Part shown: in pieces, positions 30,246-42,493 of the stretch
Position numbering within the stretch: position 1 is the first letter of the stretch
Layout of the letters: the number at the start of each line of letters is the position of its first letter
The notes under the pieces: generated by a model
Seen by the model: only the letters and a program-made list of their open reading frames with translations
The model's database searches: none
What the model was told of the DNA's origin: nothing
From: Kalaharituber pfeilii
Taxonomy: Eukaryota; Ascomycota; Pezizomycetes; Pezizales; Pezizaceae
Reading direction: 5' to 3'
NCBI GenBank assembly: GCA_015179045.1
Contig: WHUZ01000006.1
Coordinates: 1,860,001-1,924,000 of the forward strand
Length of the DNA stretch: 64,000 bases
Made by a program: the position numbers and the translations under genes

Positions 30246-33200
30246 TAGGGACACACCCTTCCAGTCACATATGTTTGACGGGAGGGCACTTTTCGAGCAA
30301 CGAGCATACCAGAAACTTTTTGTGGTTATATACTCTACATATTCTAAGTCATGGGAACAACTAGATTATGGCTGAAGAGTGCTAGGAGTGCTAGAGACAG
30401 GGTACAACACTAGCATTTCCCGGAACCCCGCTGCAACAAGTGTTCTTGTTATATTTACCTACGACCGCATGTGTCAAGTTTATAAGTATGCAATCGATAA
30501 AAGCATATCCCCGCTCGCTACAGTAGTTGCTCACTTAAAATTCGATAGCAACCTGTAAGTGTCTACTACTCAATTATGTAAGTATCTGCCAATATCTGTA
30601 AGTCTTCAAATTTCCCGAGTAAGGCACGGCACAAGCGCACTAAATTTTGGTGAAGAAATACTCGAAAAATATCAATTCGTATAAGTGCACCAGCTCACGG
30701 TAAATTCCTCTATCTTTCCCACAGCGCTTTTTTAACGGCGCCAGAGCCGACTTGAGATGTAGTGATTCTCATGGTGAATCAGCCGCATACCAAGTCGCCA
30801 TATCTACAACATAACCAAGCTGGCAAGCTCAATCTCCACCCAAGACTTTTCGACATTAGGTGACTAGACTAAATGCAGAGATATACTTTTACCACAGTTC
30901 ATCTAGAAACCCCAACTGCAATCAGGGAATTACAAACAAAAATAGAGAAAAATCACATATTTACTTGTTTCGTAAAAGATTGCCTTTTCAAACAGACCTG
31001 AATACCTCCCTTACTGCCTTCTCACCACAGCATCACCCCTTCTCACTTCACTCATTCACAGCATTGTTCTACCCATCTATCATCTAGGCATCCATTCTTT
31101 GCAACCGTACCGTTGCACCACTCGCTTGAAACCAACCGCACTCTTTGAAGAAAACTTGGACATCCATTGAGAGCACTAAGGTAAATAGCATTGTTCTGGC
31201 CTACCGACGAACATTGCGGTTCGCGAATGGGGCCGGCCAGCCCACCTACGAACACTGTTTTTACAGTACCACTAGGTACCTCTATGTGCTGCGAGTAATA
31301 ATGAGTATAGAAAAACGCTCTACTTCCAAGGATAATTGATATGCTAGTTACTATGTGCTTGCACAGCCCCATTGCCACTTGAAACTTGCTGTCGGTAATG
31401 TTACTAATATGACCCGCAAATTGCTACTTCCTACTCACATACTAGAAAATAATAGACAACATAGTTAAAAATTTGCTACGCTTCTATTACTGCCGTAGTT
31501 AAGAATCTAGATTTGTTATCATAGCTAAATTATTATTGTTAGGATAACTATAAGAAACTTAGTAAATATACTTCTAGTATTCTTCTCGCTCTACGCGAAA
31601 TTTCGGAGTGTCATCTTCTTTGGTCGAGATATCCGGATTCCTCCGACATTTTCTAGTATTTATTGTAGTAGTAACAAGGATTGCGTTGATGCCAAGAATC
31701 AGAATTTTGGTGGTTATATTACCAGAAATGGCACTTGATAGAATCCCTGCAAGCGCCAAGTATCCACTTTAAGCAAGTCACAACCTCATCCCTTTGGCGC
31801 ACTATTAACTTAACAAAATTCAACGTTATACTACACTGTCAGTTTTTATCCAATTTACAAATTTTTTTTATATTTTTGGAAAGCTAAGTTGAGGTAGTTT
31901 TAATATATGCAATTACCTATTGTAAATTATTAACAACTAGTAATATAAATGAAGATTGAATTTATACTATTTATTTTTCATTCTATAATTTATAACTCGA
32001 TCAATTTTCAAATGGAATCAAGTGGCCATCGAAGTCTCAGATGGTCACTACATAGGGCTATCATTTGAGCCTATCGTTCATGAGATCGAGTATGAATCTA
32101 TCACGTAGTGATAATCAATGGTAGTGCAACAACTTGAAGCTCGTAACTGAGAGGATCGCACTGAATAGACTCTCCCTAGGTGCCACAAAATGGGAAACAA
32201 CAGGGATAGTATTATCATTAATTAAGAAGGACATAAAGATAGAATAAGCAAAACGCCACGCTTGAGTAGGCTACATAACAGGGGCTAGCAAGGCATGAGA
32301 AAAGGTGAGACCCCGGTGTGAGAGGAGAGCGATAGTGTCTACTATTCTCAGAGTGACCGTAAAGTTGAGAACTGGCGGAATACACACGCACAAAGCTTGT
32401 CTTCACATGTTGAATAGCGAATGCGAACCGTGGGTGCGAGGTGTAGTATTGCAAGAGTGCCGAAAGGATTGCTTGCTTTCCTAATTACTGAACAAACATG
32501 CTACTTTTATCTACATGTTAACAAAGGAAGCAAAGAAAGTAATAACTCGAATCACAAAGTAAAGAAAGATTCTATGTCAAAGAATTCTAATAATGAAAGA
32601 AGTCCAAATTATTAAAGAACAATCAAAGAAGAATAACCAAAGAAGAACAATCAAAGAAGAACAATCAAAGATCCATTCTTTATGCCAGAGCGACAACCCG
32701 GTATCACAAGGCTTGGCCTATTCCGGTGCAACACCAATTCTTTCACAAGGCACCGACACTACTACATTATCCGCAGTAGCTTCATATATCCTCAGTAAGT
32801 ACAGGCTTCTCCACTGCTTCATGTTGTCTAAGTAGCTGAACATTGACCGGATCGAGGCCGGTCACATCCTGAACGTTTACATCCGTGAGCATGAGTCTTT
32901 CTGTCAAAACGGACAGTCTGATCCCGCCTTCTATTATCACGACATACACGTTCTGTTATTGTTTTATTGGCTTGATTCTTTCTTATCTTCGTTTCACATG
33001 TCGTTTACATGGATGGTTGCTATGGTTATCTCGTATATGTAATTCTTTCATCTATTTCTCATTTATTTACGGAATTACTTCGGATATCACATTCAGCTGG
33101 GATTTGTTTCGAACTCGCATACACTTCGTCTTTTCTTTACGAATCTGTACAAGTTTGTTGCCTATATCTACGGCTACCATTTGGGTATAGTCGTCTCGCT

Positions 33201-33350
33201 TTCTGTGTATATAGTCTGCGGAAACCCGCACCCACTTAATACCATAGAGTCGCTCAACTCCTCTCCTCGTTACCTTCCTCCGTGCCTCCACTCCATTGCT
33301 GCCTCGCTGCCGCCGTTTGCACCATTATCTTTCCTCTATAGCGCTTGCCC
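30246..33350. other. Long stretch without a supported gene; microsatellite near 32615-32670
   Basis: Frames here (31052-31378 minus, 32885-33190 plus, 33067-33291 minus, 31574-31759 minus) show no recognisable domain. 31400-32000 is AT-rich. A 14-15-bp tandem repeat (AAGAACAATCAAAG) occupies 32615-32670. The 32280-32500 segment weakly resembles 59690-59790 (GAACTGGCGGAA..., GATTGCTTG), possibly a shared repeat. The start of the 3' flank of the NLR gene is included. Confidence 0.4.
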
Positions 33351-33358
33351 CGCTATCC

Positions 33359-36300
33359 TTATTCTTCCGCTACGCATCGTATTACCCTCTCGTGGGTCAC
33401 GTTGTTACTTTCTTGGGGTGTTGCCCATAAACCGGTGATATTCAAGTCGTTTAGTGTGCCACTGACATTTTGTTGCAGCTGCCATACATATAATACGTCA
33501 CTGCCAGAGGCAAGCAGCTGGCCGTCAGGCGAGAAGGCGACACTGCTTACCCAGTTGCTATGGCGGTTGAAGGTATGGATCGCCTCTTGGCGCTGAACTG
33601 ACCATAGCTGTATAGAGCGATCGGTACTGGCAGAGGCAAGCAGCTGGCCGTCAGGCGAGAAGGCGACACTTGTTACCGAGTCGCTATGGCCGTTGAAGGT
33701 ATGGATCGCCTCTTGGCGCTGAACTGACCATAGCCGTATAGAGCAATCCCTACTGGCAGAGGCAAGCAGCTGGCCGTCAGGCGAGAAGGCGACACTTGTT
33801 ACCCAGTCGCTATGGCCGTTGAAGGTATGGATCGCCGCTTGACGCTGAACTGACCATAGCCGTATAGAGCGATCGTCACTGCCAGAGGCAAGCAGCTGGC
33901 CGTCAGGCGAGAAGGCGATACTTGTTACCTTCTGGCCTAGCTGTATGAAAGGCCTTTCTCCAAACGATACAAAGCTCATGCGAGCTTTACTTAAGTCTGC
34001 ATTCTTAAATAAGGTTTGCTGCATACGAACCTGCTTATTCACCATGGTATTAGCTAATTAAGTTGGTCATGAATAACAAGTTATAGTTAAAATATACGAA
34101 CCCGACGTAGGTCTGCATTTTGCAGTTGTGCTTGGCCAAAGCAACCACCACTTAGATCTGCTCCTGGGATCCTTATACCACGCAAATTATAACCTCCAAA
34201 GCTCTTACCAGATCTAACTAGAATCGTAATTGCATTTGCTGCTGCCTGGGCAAAACTAGCATCAACTTTTGATTGCTCGACTAGGGCCAAAAGATTATTT
34301 TGCAATAGCCATGCTCTTTCAACAATGAAATCAAGAACACCAGGATCATCGACCAGATGAAACTCATTGATTAGTGCATTGGCTTTACACTCTTTCAATG
34401 CCTCATCCTCCCAGATTACTTCAGCTACCAAATAGTCCCGTAGTGACTTGTGTAAAAATCGGTATGTATTCTTCTGTCGAATCAGCGGCGAACTGAGGCG
34501 CAAAATTTGCATTTTGATATCCTCATCTGCTAGAAAGCTTTTCCAGATCGACTGCTCTGGTGGCATAGGATTGGAGAACAGACTAACAGGCATGTAGGTT
34601 GCTTCTAATGCCTGACAACGATAGAGAGTTAGTGCAAACTGTTGACAAAAGCATCGTGCTTGGAAGGTAAAGTTGATATCGGTTAACTGGGTATATGCAT
34701 CACGCTGGATTCCTGGTAGTTGAACATTATCCAAACGTTCCCTTGCCTGATCAGTCCAATAATCAATAAATCGATAGTATAAATCTCCACGCTTGAGTTT
34801 GTCTTTACTATGAGCTGGTTTCACAGTCATAGTCATTTTGAGTAGGAAAGGGTTGCTGACTAAGGCACAAACATCAGGCTTCAGTATATACTGTTCGTAC
34901 TCCTCGATTGAGTGACCAGGTCTAGCCTTCACATATTGTGAAATGTATCTTTGGATGCTTGACTTCGAAAATGGTGCGAGGTAGTATTCTTGCAATAGTT
35001 GTGGCTGACCACGGGGGTAAAACTTGCTCTGATACCCAGAGAGCAAGTATTCAGGTCGACTGGTAATGACCACTTTAGCATTCCACGTATCGAACTCGCT
35101 TTCGGTATAAAAGTTGCGGTCTCGTCTCTCAATTTCATCATAACCATCCAAGATAAACACAAACTGCCGTTGATGTCGAATGAGGTCTATTTGGTCTTCA
35201 CGAAAACCTTGCTTAGCAAAGAAAGGAGCTATTAGGTCTCGATTGTGGGTTCCCGATGTATACACTCTAAAGAGTGAAATAAAAATAGGAACCACTGCAG
35301 TTTCTTGATTGGAAGCTTTGTCATACGCAGACCATAGCTGTCGTGCAAGGTGATGGTTGAACGTTGATTTTCCAGATCCAGCGGCACCTTGAATCAAGCA
35401 AATCTTTTGTGGCACGGCATCCGAAAGGAATTCCAGAACAGCTGCCAGTAGATCAAAGCGCTTGCTATCATGTGGATGTGTCATTCCTTCAGCCGGGATA
35501 TAAAGGTCAAGCTCGAACTCCTCCAGCTTATGCTTGGCTAGATAGTTCTTCTTAAGCTGCTCAAAGTCCGAATGTAAGGTTGTCCAAACGGTTGTTTCAC
35601 GTTGATTTGATACTAATTTACGTTAAAAAAGCGAGCAGCGAAGTGGTAGGCAAAAACATACCAAGTGCAGTTAACATATCCTTAATATCCCTAGTCGCTG
35701 CAAGGTTTTCATTCACTTTGTAGAGATATCTGCTTTTTATTTATTACAATTAGCATCAATTGTGTAACCATTTCTTATGACCAAAATTAATATAATCGTG
35801 CACTCACTAGCTAGCGTGGACAAAAGTTTCAGTTCCCCTTTGATATCATTTAGAAGACCCTCCATTCGTTTAAGATCATTGGAACTCTCTATTCTCATTA
35901 GAAAATTTGCCTATACCTACGGGACTCACATAGCGTTCTTACCCATTACCCTTTCCATAGTAGCCATATCTGCACACTCCCGAACAACCTTCTCCTTGCT
36001 AATCATATCCTCAATAAATGGCTTCATTGATATTGAGAACGGCGTGAAAAGATTCTCAACCTTCTTTGCCCCTAAATTTGTTATTAGCGAAATTCAAACC
36101 AATCCAAACTGAGTTGAGTTATCCTACAGGATGCTGAGCTACCAAAGTATTTTTGTACTTCAAGTGTAAACTTTGAAATCACATCATATAGTTCATCCAG
36201 AGCAGAACCCAACTTGCATTTAAAAGCCTCAGCTAAGTCTGAATGCAATGTGACCTCCAACGATGCTGTCATATAGATGTGAGCATAGAATTCACAAGTG

Positions 36301-36750
36301 GCCATCTTGTCAATAATCGTTGCCATTGCAAGTTCCAGGTTTTCCATTAATTCGACGCGATTAAGTGCAACCTATTCTATTAGCGAAAGCTCCATGGGAG
36401 GAAAATATTTGACTAACTTGCAAAATAAATCTAACACCAGCCCATACAAGAGCAGTGGTTTCAGGGCTATGCTGTATTGCTATATCGACTATAGTTGCAT
36501 ACTTCTGCATCCCTGCAAGCATCTGCCCTATCCGCTCCACTACGACAACACTCTCCCCATGCCTGTTGGTGTATTTCCATTGCTTTTTTTCGATATTGGC
36601 TTTAGCAGACCGAAACTCCCCAATTACATCTTCAATATTATCACGCATTTTCGTATTTTGTAAATTCTGCTGAGGAGTTTGCGGCGCCCCCCGATAGTTC
36701 CTTTGCAATTGGTGAATGCGATGAACCGGATACTGAGGTGGCATCAACAT
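33359..36750 (-). CDS. Intact NLR-like protein: fungal STAND_N, NACHT, pentapeptide, WD40
   Basis: Seven exons: 36750-36418, 36371-36143, 36071-35943, 35888-35808, 35715-35662, 35612-34102, 34030-33359. Introns are 46, 71, 54, 92, 49 and 71 nt, all GT-AG and phase-consistent, giving 1002 aa. Residues 1-275 are the fungal STAND N-terminal helical region (ALVWAGVRFILQ-VALNRVELME). The NACHT has Walker A GAAGSGKST (about 351-359) and Walker B FVFILDGYDE (about 431). Pentapeptide-like repeats follow (GADLSGG, NADLRR, NADLSKA; about 750-790), then four WD40 units (about 800-960). The layout resembles NACHT-pentapeptide-WD40 proteins known from some fungi. Such proteins act as cytosolic ATP-dependent switches in non-self recognition or programmed death; here that is inference. 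The first ATG follows an in-frame stop; an extra 5' exon is possible. Confidence 0.85.
33480..33950 (-). repeat. Four near-identical 126-bp WD40 repeat units
   Basis: Each unit encodes 42 residues around VTSVAFSPDGQLLASxSxD and RSIRLWSVQRQEAIHTFN. The units differ at only a few positions (for example GHSDW, GHSDS, RHSNW; ASRDC, ASTDR, GSDDR). Such identity among paralogous repeats is characteristic of WD40 arrays undergoing repeat exchange in fungal NLRs. Confidence 0.88.
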
Positions 36751-36844
36751 TTTGTATTTGTACTATCGGGAGTGGTGCGGGAGCAGTAACTGGGCTCACT
36801 GATACTTGTGCCTGCCCTGTTTGAGCGCCTGGGTGGGTATGCAA

Positions 36845-37586
36845 GAGCCTATCTGTTGAGGGAGGAGCGCTAGAAGCCCTCGCACCCCCCCCAATATTTC
36901 CGGCAGGAGATCTCGATCGAGATGAGCCTCTATGGAGTGGCAGAAGTTAGCCTGAGCAGAAGTAAATCGCCGTTGTGTTTGAAAACTGACCCAATGCCAA
37001 GCTTTTCCCCAAATCTGCTAACGAGTCTTTCACGGAACCCCATTTGCTTTTTGGGATCATTTTTACCCATTTGGAATTACTTGTTTCAGCGCTTATGAGA
37101 GACGACGTGATAGTAACGGTGAGAGCTTCGATGAAGGAGCCTTGATTTCACGTTGAGGATGTTGTAAGCGATGGCGATTGATGATTGTTACCTTGCAATT
37201 ATTCGTAACCCCGCATTTTTTTTCTCTACATTGTGAATTGTACCTACCCTCTGCTATCCTCAAGCAATCATTGGCAAGCTGCGTGCTTGACTATGCCAAT
37301 TGTGGACTCCACCTTGACGACTACCAAAGCGACCAGACTGCTGAGCTACCAAAGAGAGCCTCATTCAGTTGTTAAGAACAAAGAGAAAAAAAAAAAGAGA
37401 TTATGCTTGGCATCAGCCGCATACCCAGTATGTCTGCCGATCCAGGAGTGCGCACTGCGATCTGAATGTGAAGCTCATTACGCTGAAAATTTGTTGACTT
37501 CTATTATAGTACTGAGTTACATCCCTCTTGGCGGGCACCTAACCCCTGTCAAAAACGACCTTGGCAACAACCAACCATCTATTATA
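36845..37586. other. No gene recognised
   Basis: Upstream of the NLR gene. A minus-strand frame (36844-36641) overlaps its 5' end in another phase and might contribute a first exon. Otherwise there is no supported feature. TATTATAGTACTGAGTTAC occurs at 37502 and again at 37582. Confidence 0.4.
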
Positions 37587-37597
37587 GTACTGAGTTA

Positions 37598-37675
37598 CTA
37601 GTCTCGTAACCATGCATGAAAGTCCGCTTAGTCAGCGTCTGGTTACGAGACTACTGAGTTACTAGAGAATGCCCG
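37598..37675. repeat. Palindrome beside repeat element R1
   Basis: TAGTCTCGTAACCA and its complement TGGTTACGAGACTA are separated by about 27 bases, and ACTGAGTTACTAG lies on both sides. The ACTGAG motif also occurs at the outer end of R1 (TAGTACTGAGATAAAA), so this may be a rearranged R1 terminus or its insertion target. Confidence 0.6.
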
Positions 37676-38426
37676 CTCGCTACGCTCGCAATGGGGGCAG
37701 AGCGTGCGGCGGGAGCTGAGGCAGAGCTTGCGACACTCGCGACCGGGATTAGGGGCTTTGGTGCTGTCAGGGAGTAGTAAATATACTTTTTCAGCCGCTT
37801 GCACACATACTTACTGAGAGACCCCACTCGCTTCGCTCGGGGGTCTATACAACTGCTGGGGAGGGTGACGCACCTAGGGAAGTGACGCGCCTAGGGGGTG
37901 ACGCGCCTAGAGGGGTGATGCGCCCTGGGGGGTGACATCAAGAGGAGAAAAACTGATAGAGGTGTACAAACACCGAAGGATCGCACTGTATTATCAAGAC
38001 CCGCACCTTTAAAATTGATCTCTACCCTTAGATGTCACATTCCTATCTGGAAACTCACATCCCTCCGCTGCAGTCATATTTACAACAATTATATCTGTCA
38101 ACTTTATCTAATCAACTTCTCTAACTAAAATCTCACCACTACGCTCACTATCTCTTCTAAACTTCCACTTTCCAGTTGCCCACCCATTAACTACAACTTG
38201 CTGAATCACTTGCTGAATTGCCCGCTGAACTGGCCTGCTGAATTGCTTGTTGAATTGGCTGCTGAATCTCCTGAAATTCTGAATCTCCTGCTGAATCCCC
38301 CGCTAAAGTGCTTGCTAAATCCCCCACTAAAGTACCTGCTGAATCCCCCGCTAAAGTGCCTGCTGAATCTCCCGCTAAAGTGCTTGCTGAATCCCCTACC
38401 GAATCACTTGCCGAATCGCTTGTAGG

Positions 38427-38675
38427 TAGTGTTCGCATCGGTGTGAGCTGAGTCGGTGTAAGCCTTTGACAAAATTCCTCCGACCCTACTACAAACTCAC
38501 TCAGGAACTGAGCAGTAGTTGTACATTATCACACCGACTCAGTCACGCCGCACATACAACTCATACCGGCTCACTCGGCAGCCAAGTCGGGTACATTTTA
38601 CAGCGGGACAAACCGACCCGAACCCCGACTCACTCAGAAAAACCGACTCACAACTCACACCGAGTGCGAACGCTA
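38427..38675. mobile_element. 249-bp hAT-like MITE, perfect 8-bp TSD
   Basis: Termini TAGTGTTCGCATCGGTGTGA and inverted TAGCGTTCGCACTCGGTGTG. The 8-bp duplication CTTGTAGG is at 38419-38426 and 38676-38683, and the other R1 copy has the empty site. Multiple inverted ACCGACTC-type motifs inside. It shares TAGTGTTYGCATYGG ends with the element at 42149-42493. Confidence 0.93.
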
Positions 38676-38840
38676 CTTGTAGGACTACATACTGAACTTG
38701 TTGTTGAACTTTCTAACTCATCTGCTAAGCTGCTAGTTAGCTCACATAATGAATTGCTTGCTGAATCCTTCACTGAATCGTATAGTGCATTCTCACTTAC
38801 CTATTAGGCTATCCACCATAGCATTCAAGTTCCTCAAGTA

Positions 38841-39198
38841 TCGCAACCCTGGCCGGCATCCTCGGGAATAAGGGGCTCAAAGAGTGGAGATACGCCATAG
38901 GGAAGACGGACTCACCAGAATGCCGATGGTGTGGGAGGGCACCAGAGAACCTAGCCCACATATCCAACGAGTGTCAGACATGGAAGGGAAAGATAAAAGA
39001 CGGGGCGGGAGGACTAAGGCAACCAGACAAGGAGACGAACATCGCGGAGATACTGGAATGGGCAGGGCAGGAGTGATGGGTTTCCTTTAGTCGTCATCTT
39101 TATTTCATTTCATATATCTCTACATGTACCTAAATAACCTCGCCATAGCCCCCAGGGCGGCACGCGAGTAATGAAAAAAAAAAAAAAAAAAAAAAAAA
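38841..39198 (+). mobile_element. 5'-truncated LINE (type I tail)
   Basis: AAGTTCCTCAAGTA flanks the insert (38827-38840, 39199-39212). An open frame encodes the end of ORF2: ATLAGILGNKGLKEW, the CRWCGRAPENLAHISNEC knuckle, ending ILEWAGQE. The type I hairpin and poly(A) follow. The site is empty in R1 copy 1. Confidence 0.93.
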
Positions 39199-39308
39199 AA
39201 GTTCCTCAAGTAGCACGTTTAGTAGAGTACAACCCGATAACCTATAATTATTTCAGTATTAATATAGTAGTGCCAATGGAATAAAATTGACTCTTACCTT
39301 TGCATTGT

Positions 39309-39376
39309 GCCCTGCCATGGCGAACAGCTACAAGCGGGGTCACGTGAAAAAAAACAAAAAAAAAAAAAAAAAAAAA
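39309..39376 (+). mobile_element. Hairpin-only retroinsertion, type II
   Basis: Sixty-eight bases: GCCCTGCCATGGCGAACAGC, CAAGCGGGGTCACGTG and an A-rich tail, between perfect ACCTTTGCATTGT duplications (39296-39308, 39377-39389). R1 copy 1 (about 14030) has the uninterrupted site. Confidence 0.96.
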
Positions 39377-39659
39377 ACCTTTGCATTGTCAAATTGCGGA
39401 GTTGTAAAGAGGTGAAGGTAAGGAGGGAGTTTTAAGATAGATTTATTCTTAATTCAGGAGAATATCATAGAAGTCAAGCTATCTTTATTTTGATTAGTTT
39501 GATGGGATGACTTACTCAAGTTGACAGAAATTTGCACAGTTTTATTAAAAGTGCTGATCAGAAGCCACTTCTAGAGGTCATAGCTACAAAGTATATTGGC
39601 CCGATAAGAGAGGAGGCCCAAGTTATTCTCGAAAACTTTTATCTCAGTACTATATAGAT

Positions 39660-40219
39660 ATAATGATATGTACTACTAGTGCATGTGCACATATTAGCTT
39701 TAATAAGCTGAGTGCATGCAGGGTGCATGGGTGATTCGGAGATCATACCATTAATCGACGACACACACTTCCTTAGCACTTCCCTATTCGGGCGAAAAAT
39801 GAATTCCAAGCCTAACGGGTGATCAGTCCGCTCAAGCAGCATTGGTATTCAGGGTAAGTGTTCCGCGGGTCGCGTAAGTCTCAGCCGTAACATGTAAATA
39901 CTACAACTATATTTTTGAGATAATTATATATTTATCTGTACTGTTATAAAAATTTAATAGTAATTTTTTTACTATACTAATATGTTTCTGACTGTATTAT
40001 TCTATAGCAGTATATTTCTTACAATAGTAAGGGTTTTTATAAACTATAATACTACTTTTAATAATATGAAATAGTTTTCAATTAAACATATCTATAATAG
40101 TATATCTTAATAATTATTTCTACTACTTAAAACTACCTAAATAGATACAAATAAAAAGAGTAAATTAAGAAGAAATGAATATAAAGAAAGTAACTTGAGA
40201 AAAGTTATAGCTCAAGCAA
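39660..40219. other. AT-rich spacer, no gene recognised
   Basis: Strongly AT-rich from 39900 to 40200. This is the 3' flank of the minus-strand gene ending at 40220; no distinct terminator or other gene seen. Confidence 0.5.
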
Positions 40220-40373
40220 TCAAAAGTTAGGTTCCGGATCAATAGGATCACTAGAGAGAGCATAAAAGGTAGGATGAAGTTCCGTGATTTTTGTTGGACG
40301 ATATTGTTTAGCTTTTAATGAGGTTTCTGGTTTTAGAGTAACAGATGGCATCATATTAACAGTAATATCATCA

Positions 40374-42024
40374 CACCTCTACAACCTCCTCGGGCCACGT
40401 CCAACATCACGTGACCCAGGCCGTATCTCGACCTACAGGACAGGCAGCGACAAGCAGACAACTACAAACGATGCCCCTCGGCCCGACGGTCGCGGGGACC
40501 TCCAGATACTGACAAGAAAGGATCATTCAGATACCTTCCCCCAAGGAAACAGCCATCAACGCTCTTGGAACGTGCCCCAGAACCTCCACCAACCTCCCCA
40601 ACCCACCTTCAGCCCACACAGTCACCTTCGACAGCGGGGGCACCTCGAGACCCCATCAGAGGCCTCCCACACTACGAAAATTTGCCACCCGGACGCCACT
40701 ACCCCCAACAACACACACTCGCCACTCAACCATACCACCAACGCCACCTTCTACGATCGACACACACACTCGCCACTCACACAACAGCCAATCAAGATGC
40801 CCAACGACAAGAAGACAGAAGGAAAGGAAAGCTGGGACGATTTCGTGAAGGAATTGCTGAAGAAAGACGACGGGGCAAAGAAGCCCCTACCGCTAACACA
40901 GGAAAACCTCAAGAAGGCGACGGCGACAAGCCAAAAAATTTCCACACCAAAGCCAGCACTGAAACAAGACCCGTTTTCAGTCGTCGCGAGGGCGGTCGTA
41001 GCGTACCTAAAGACAGAAGAAATAAAGGCAGTGAAAGGGTCCTTCATATACTTCGAGTTCCTGGACGACCCAGACGACCCAGTAGTCGTCGTTGGAGATC
41101 CCGATGAAGGCCGACCGAGGTGGGGGGGAAACAAAGGCCGATTTATTTGGCCTAACGAAAAAGAGTTTAAACCCCCACCACCACCACCACCACCGCCACC
41201 GCCAAAGCCACAACAGAAGTTGGGCCTCAGCCCCATCGTCTGCCGAGACACGCCACCATCGCCACCATCGCCCCCGGCCCCGCCACAAACACAGCCACAA
41301 AGCTTCAGCCCTATCCGATGCGTGGACTCGCCACCATCGCTCCCGCCACAATCAGCGCCGGTAACACCCTCGACCAAGGAAAGGAGAAGGAGGATCAAGA
41401 AGCCAAGGAAAGGAAAGAAGGCTAACCTTCCTTCGGTCACAAAGACGGCTGGCACCCCAGCACCCACTCCGGCTCCGGCACCAGCCCCAGCCAACCCCAC
41501 AACCGCTCCGGCTCCAGCACCAGCCCCAGCCACCCCCACAAAGCCACAACCTCGCAGCACCAAGAACACAGCCAACAAGCCCCCGACGAAGTCAGCTCAC
41601 GCCAACAAAGTCGGACTAGTCATCCATGGCATAGCCCTGAGAAGAGAACTCGGCAATGTCAGAAGATGGCTGTCCGAAGACAATACAGACATGAAGAAAA
41701 TCATCGGGGTCCGATGGTTGAGGAACAGAGACATACTCGTCGGGGAGGGGAAAAAGACAAGCTCCATAGTAGTTTACTTGGAGAAGGAACAAGCCATGGA
41801 CAAGGTGCGACTCGGTGGTAGATGGCTCCAGGCGAGCCAGTACGAGTCTGAGAGAGGACGGAGATGATTTGGACACACTGACCGCTTTCCCCCCGCAATA
41901 CCAGACAGACCGCGGGCATCATGTATCTAAGACCTATATCTTTCCTTGTAGTAGTTTTAAATAAAACCCTCGCCATAGCCCATAGGGCGGCACGCGAGTA
42001 ATGAAATAAAAAAAAAACAAAAAA
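40374..42024 (+). mobile_element. LINE-A derivative with ORF1 but no ORF2, type I tail
   Basis: The perfect 16-bp duplication AACAGTAATATCATCA (40358-40373, 42025-42040) bounds a leader, a full ORF1 (40797-41870), about 100 bp of 3' UTR, the type I hairpin and poly(A). No ORF2 sequence is present. It lies head-on in the last exon of the unknown minus-strand gene. Confidence 0.93.
40797..41870 (+). CDS. LINE-A ORF1 protein (gag-like)
   Basis: About 357 aa from the ATG at 40797; the frame is open further upstream but the leader there looks non-coding. Order: basic/acidic N-terminus (DKKTEGKESWDDFVKELL); a small globular part (about 55-120, FIYFEFLDDPDDPVVVVG); a proline-rich linker with a P11 run and PTPAPAPAPA repeats; a C-terminal domain from about 275 (VIHGIALRRELGNVRRWL, IIGVRWLRNRDIL, SSIVVYLEKEQAMDKVRLGG) like the RRM-type nucleic-acid-binding region of Tad-type ORF1. 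It stops at YESERGRR with no CCHC knuckles, as does the copy ending at 47537. Intact and probably able to be translated. Confidence 0.82.
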
Positions 42025-42148
42025 AACAGTAATATCATCAAAGACTAAGAACAATTAGTATAGGTAGAATTTCAAGTCATAGTAAAGATTAATAACTTAC
42101 TTGGTGCCCAGCATACTAGCTTTATACGATCAAACAGATTGTCTTTTA

Positions 42149-42493
42149 TAGTGTTTGCATTAGTTACAAATACTTGTCGGTTTAACTTATCGGTTTTTTA
42201 GTACAAGTCGGGTTTTCTTTCCAAAAAAAAAACCAACTTACCTAGCTAGTCGGTTTTTTCTATATTAAAAAACTTGGACCGACAAGTTGAAACAGATACA
42301 AGTTGAAAATTTTATGTTTTACCATATAAATAATTCCTGTCCAAGTCGGTTTTTAGCTCTATTTCCAACTTGTCGAACAAGTTTTTTTTTTAAAAAAAAA
42401 AAACCAACTTGTTAGAGCAAGTTGGTAACAGTCTAAAGTAAAAACTTATACCGAAAAACTGACTTGTACCGACTTGGACCGATGCAAACACTA
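42149..42493. mobile_element. 345-bp hAT-like MITE in a coding exon
   Basis: Termini TAGTGTTTGCATTAGT and inverted TAGTGTTTGCATCGGT, with 8-bp duplications GTCTTTTA (42141-42148) and GTCTTTCA (42494-42501; one mismatch). The interior holds many inverted ACTTGTCGG/CCGACAAGT motifs. Removing it with one TSD restores the exon frame (FNLKD-NLFDRIKLV) of the surrounding gene. Confidence 0.9.

Larger units (their letters stand above)
37676..39658 (-). mobile_element. Repeat element R1, copy 2 (inverted), with three insertions
   Basis: Reverse-complement copy of 13749-15079. It has gained a hAT-like MITE (38427-38675), a LINE fragment (38841-39198) and a hairpin-only insertion (39309-39376), and it lacks the 70-bp MITE of copy 1. 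The pair therefore gives four dated presence/absence events. Confidence 0.9.

Noticed and set aside
37598..37675. Replication origin or recombination site from the palindrome
   Set aside because: The stem is only about 14 bp with a long loop and there is no supporting context; an R1-related rearrangement is simpler.
40751..41578. Gly/Val-rich and Trp-rich minus-strand frames
   Set aside because: Shadow of the proline-rich linker of LINE-A ORF1 on the plus strand.
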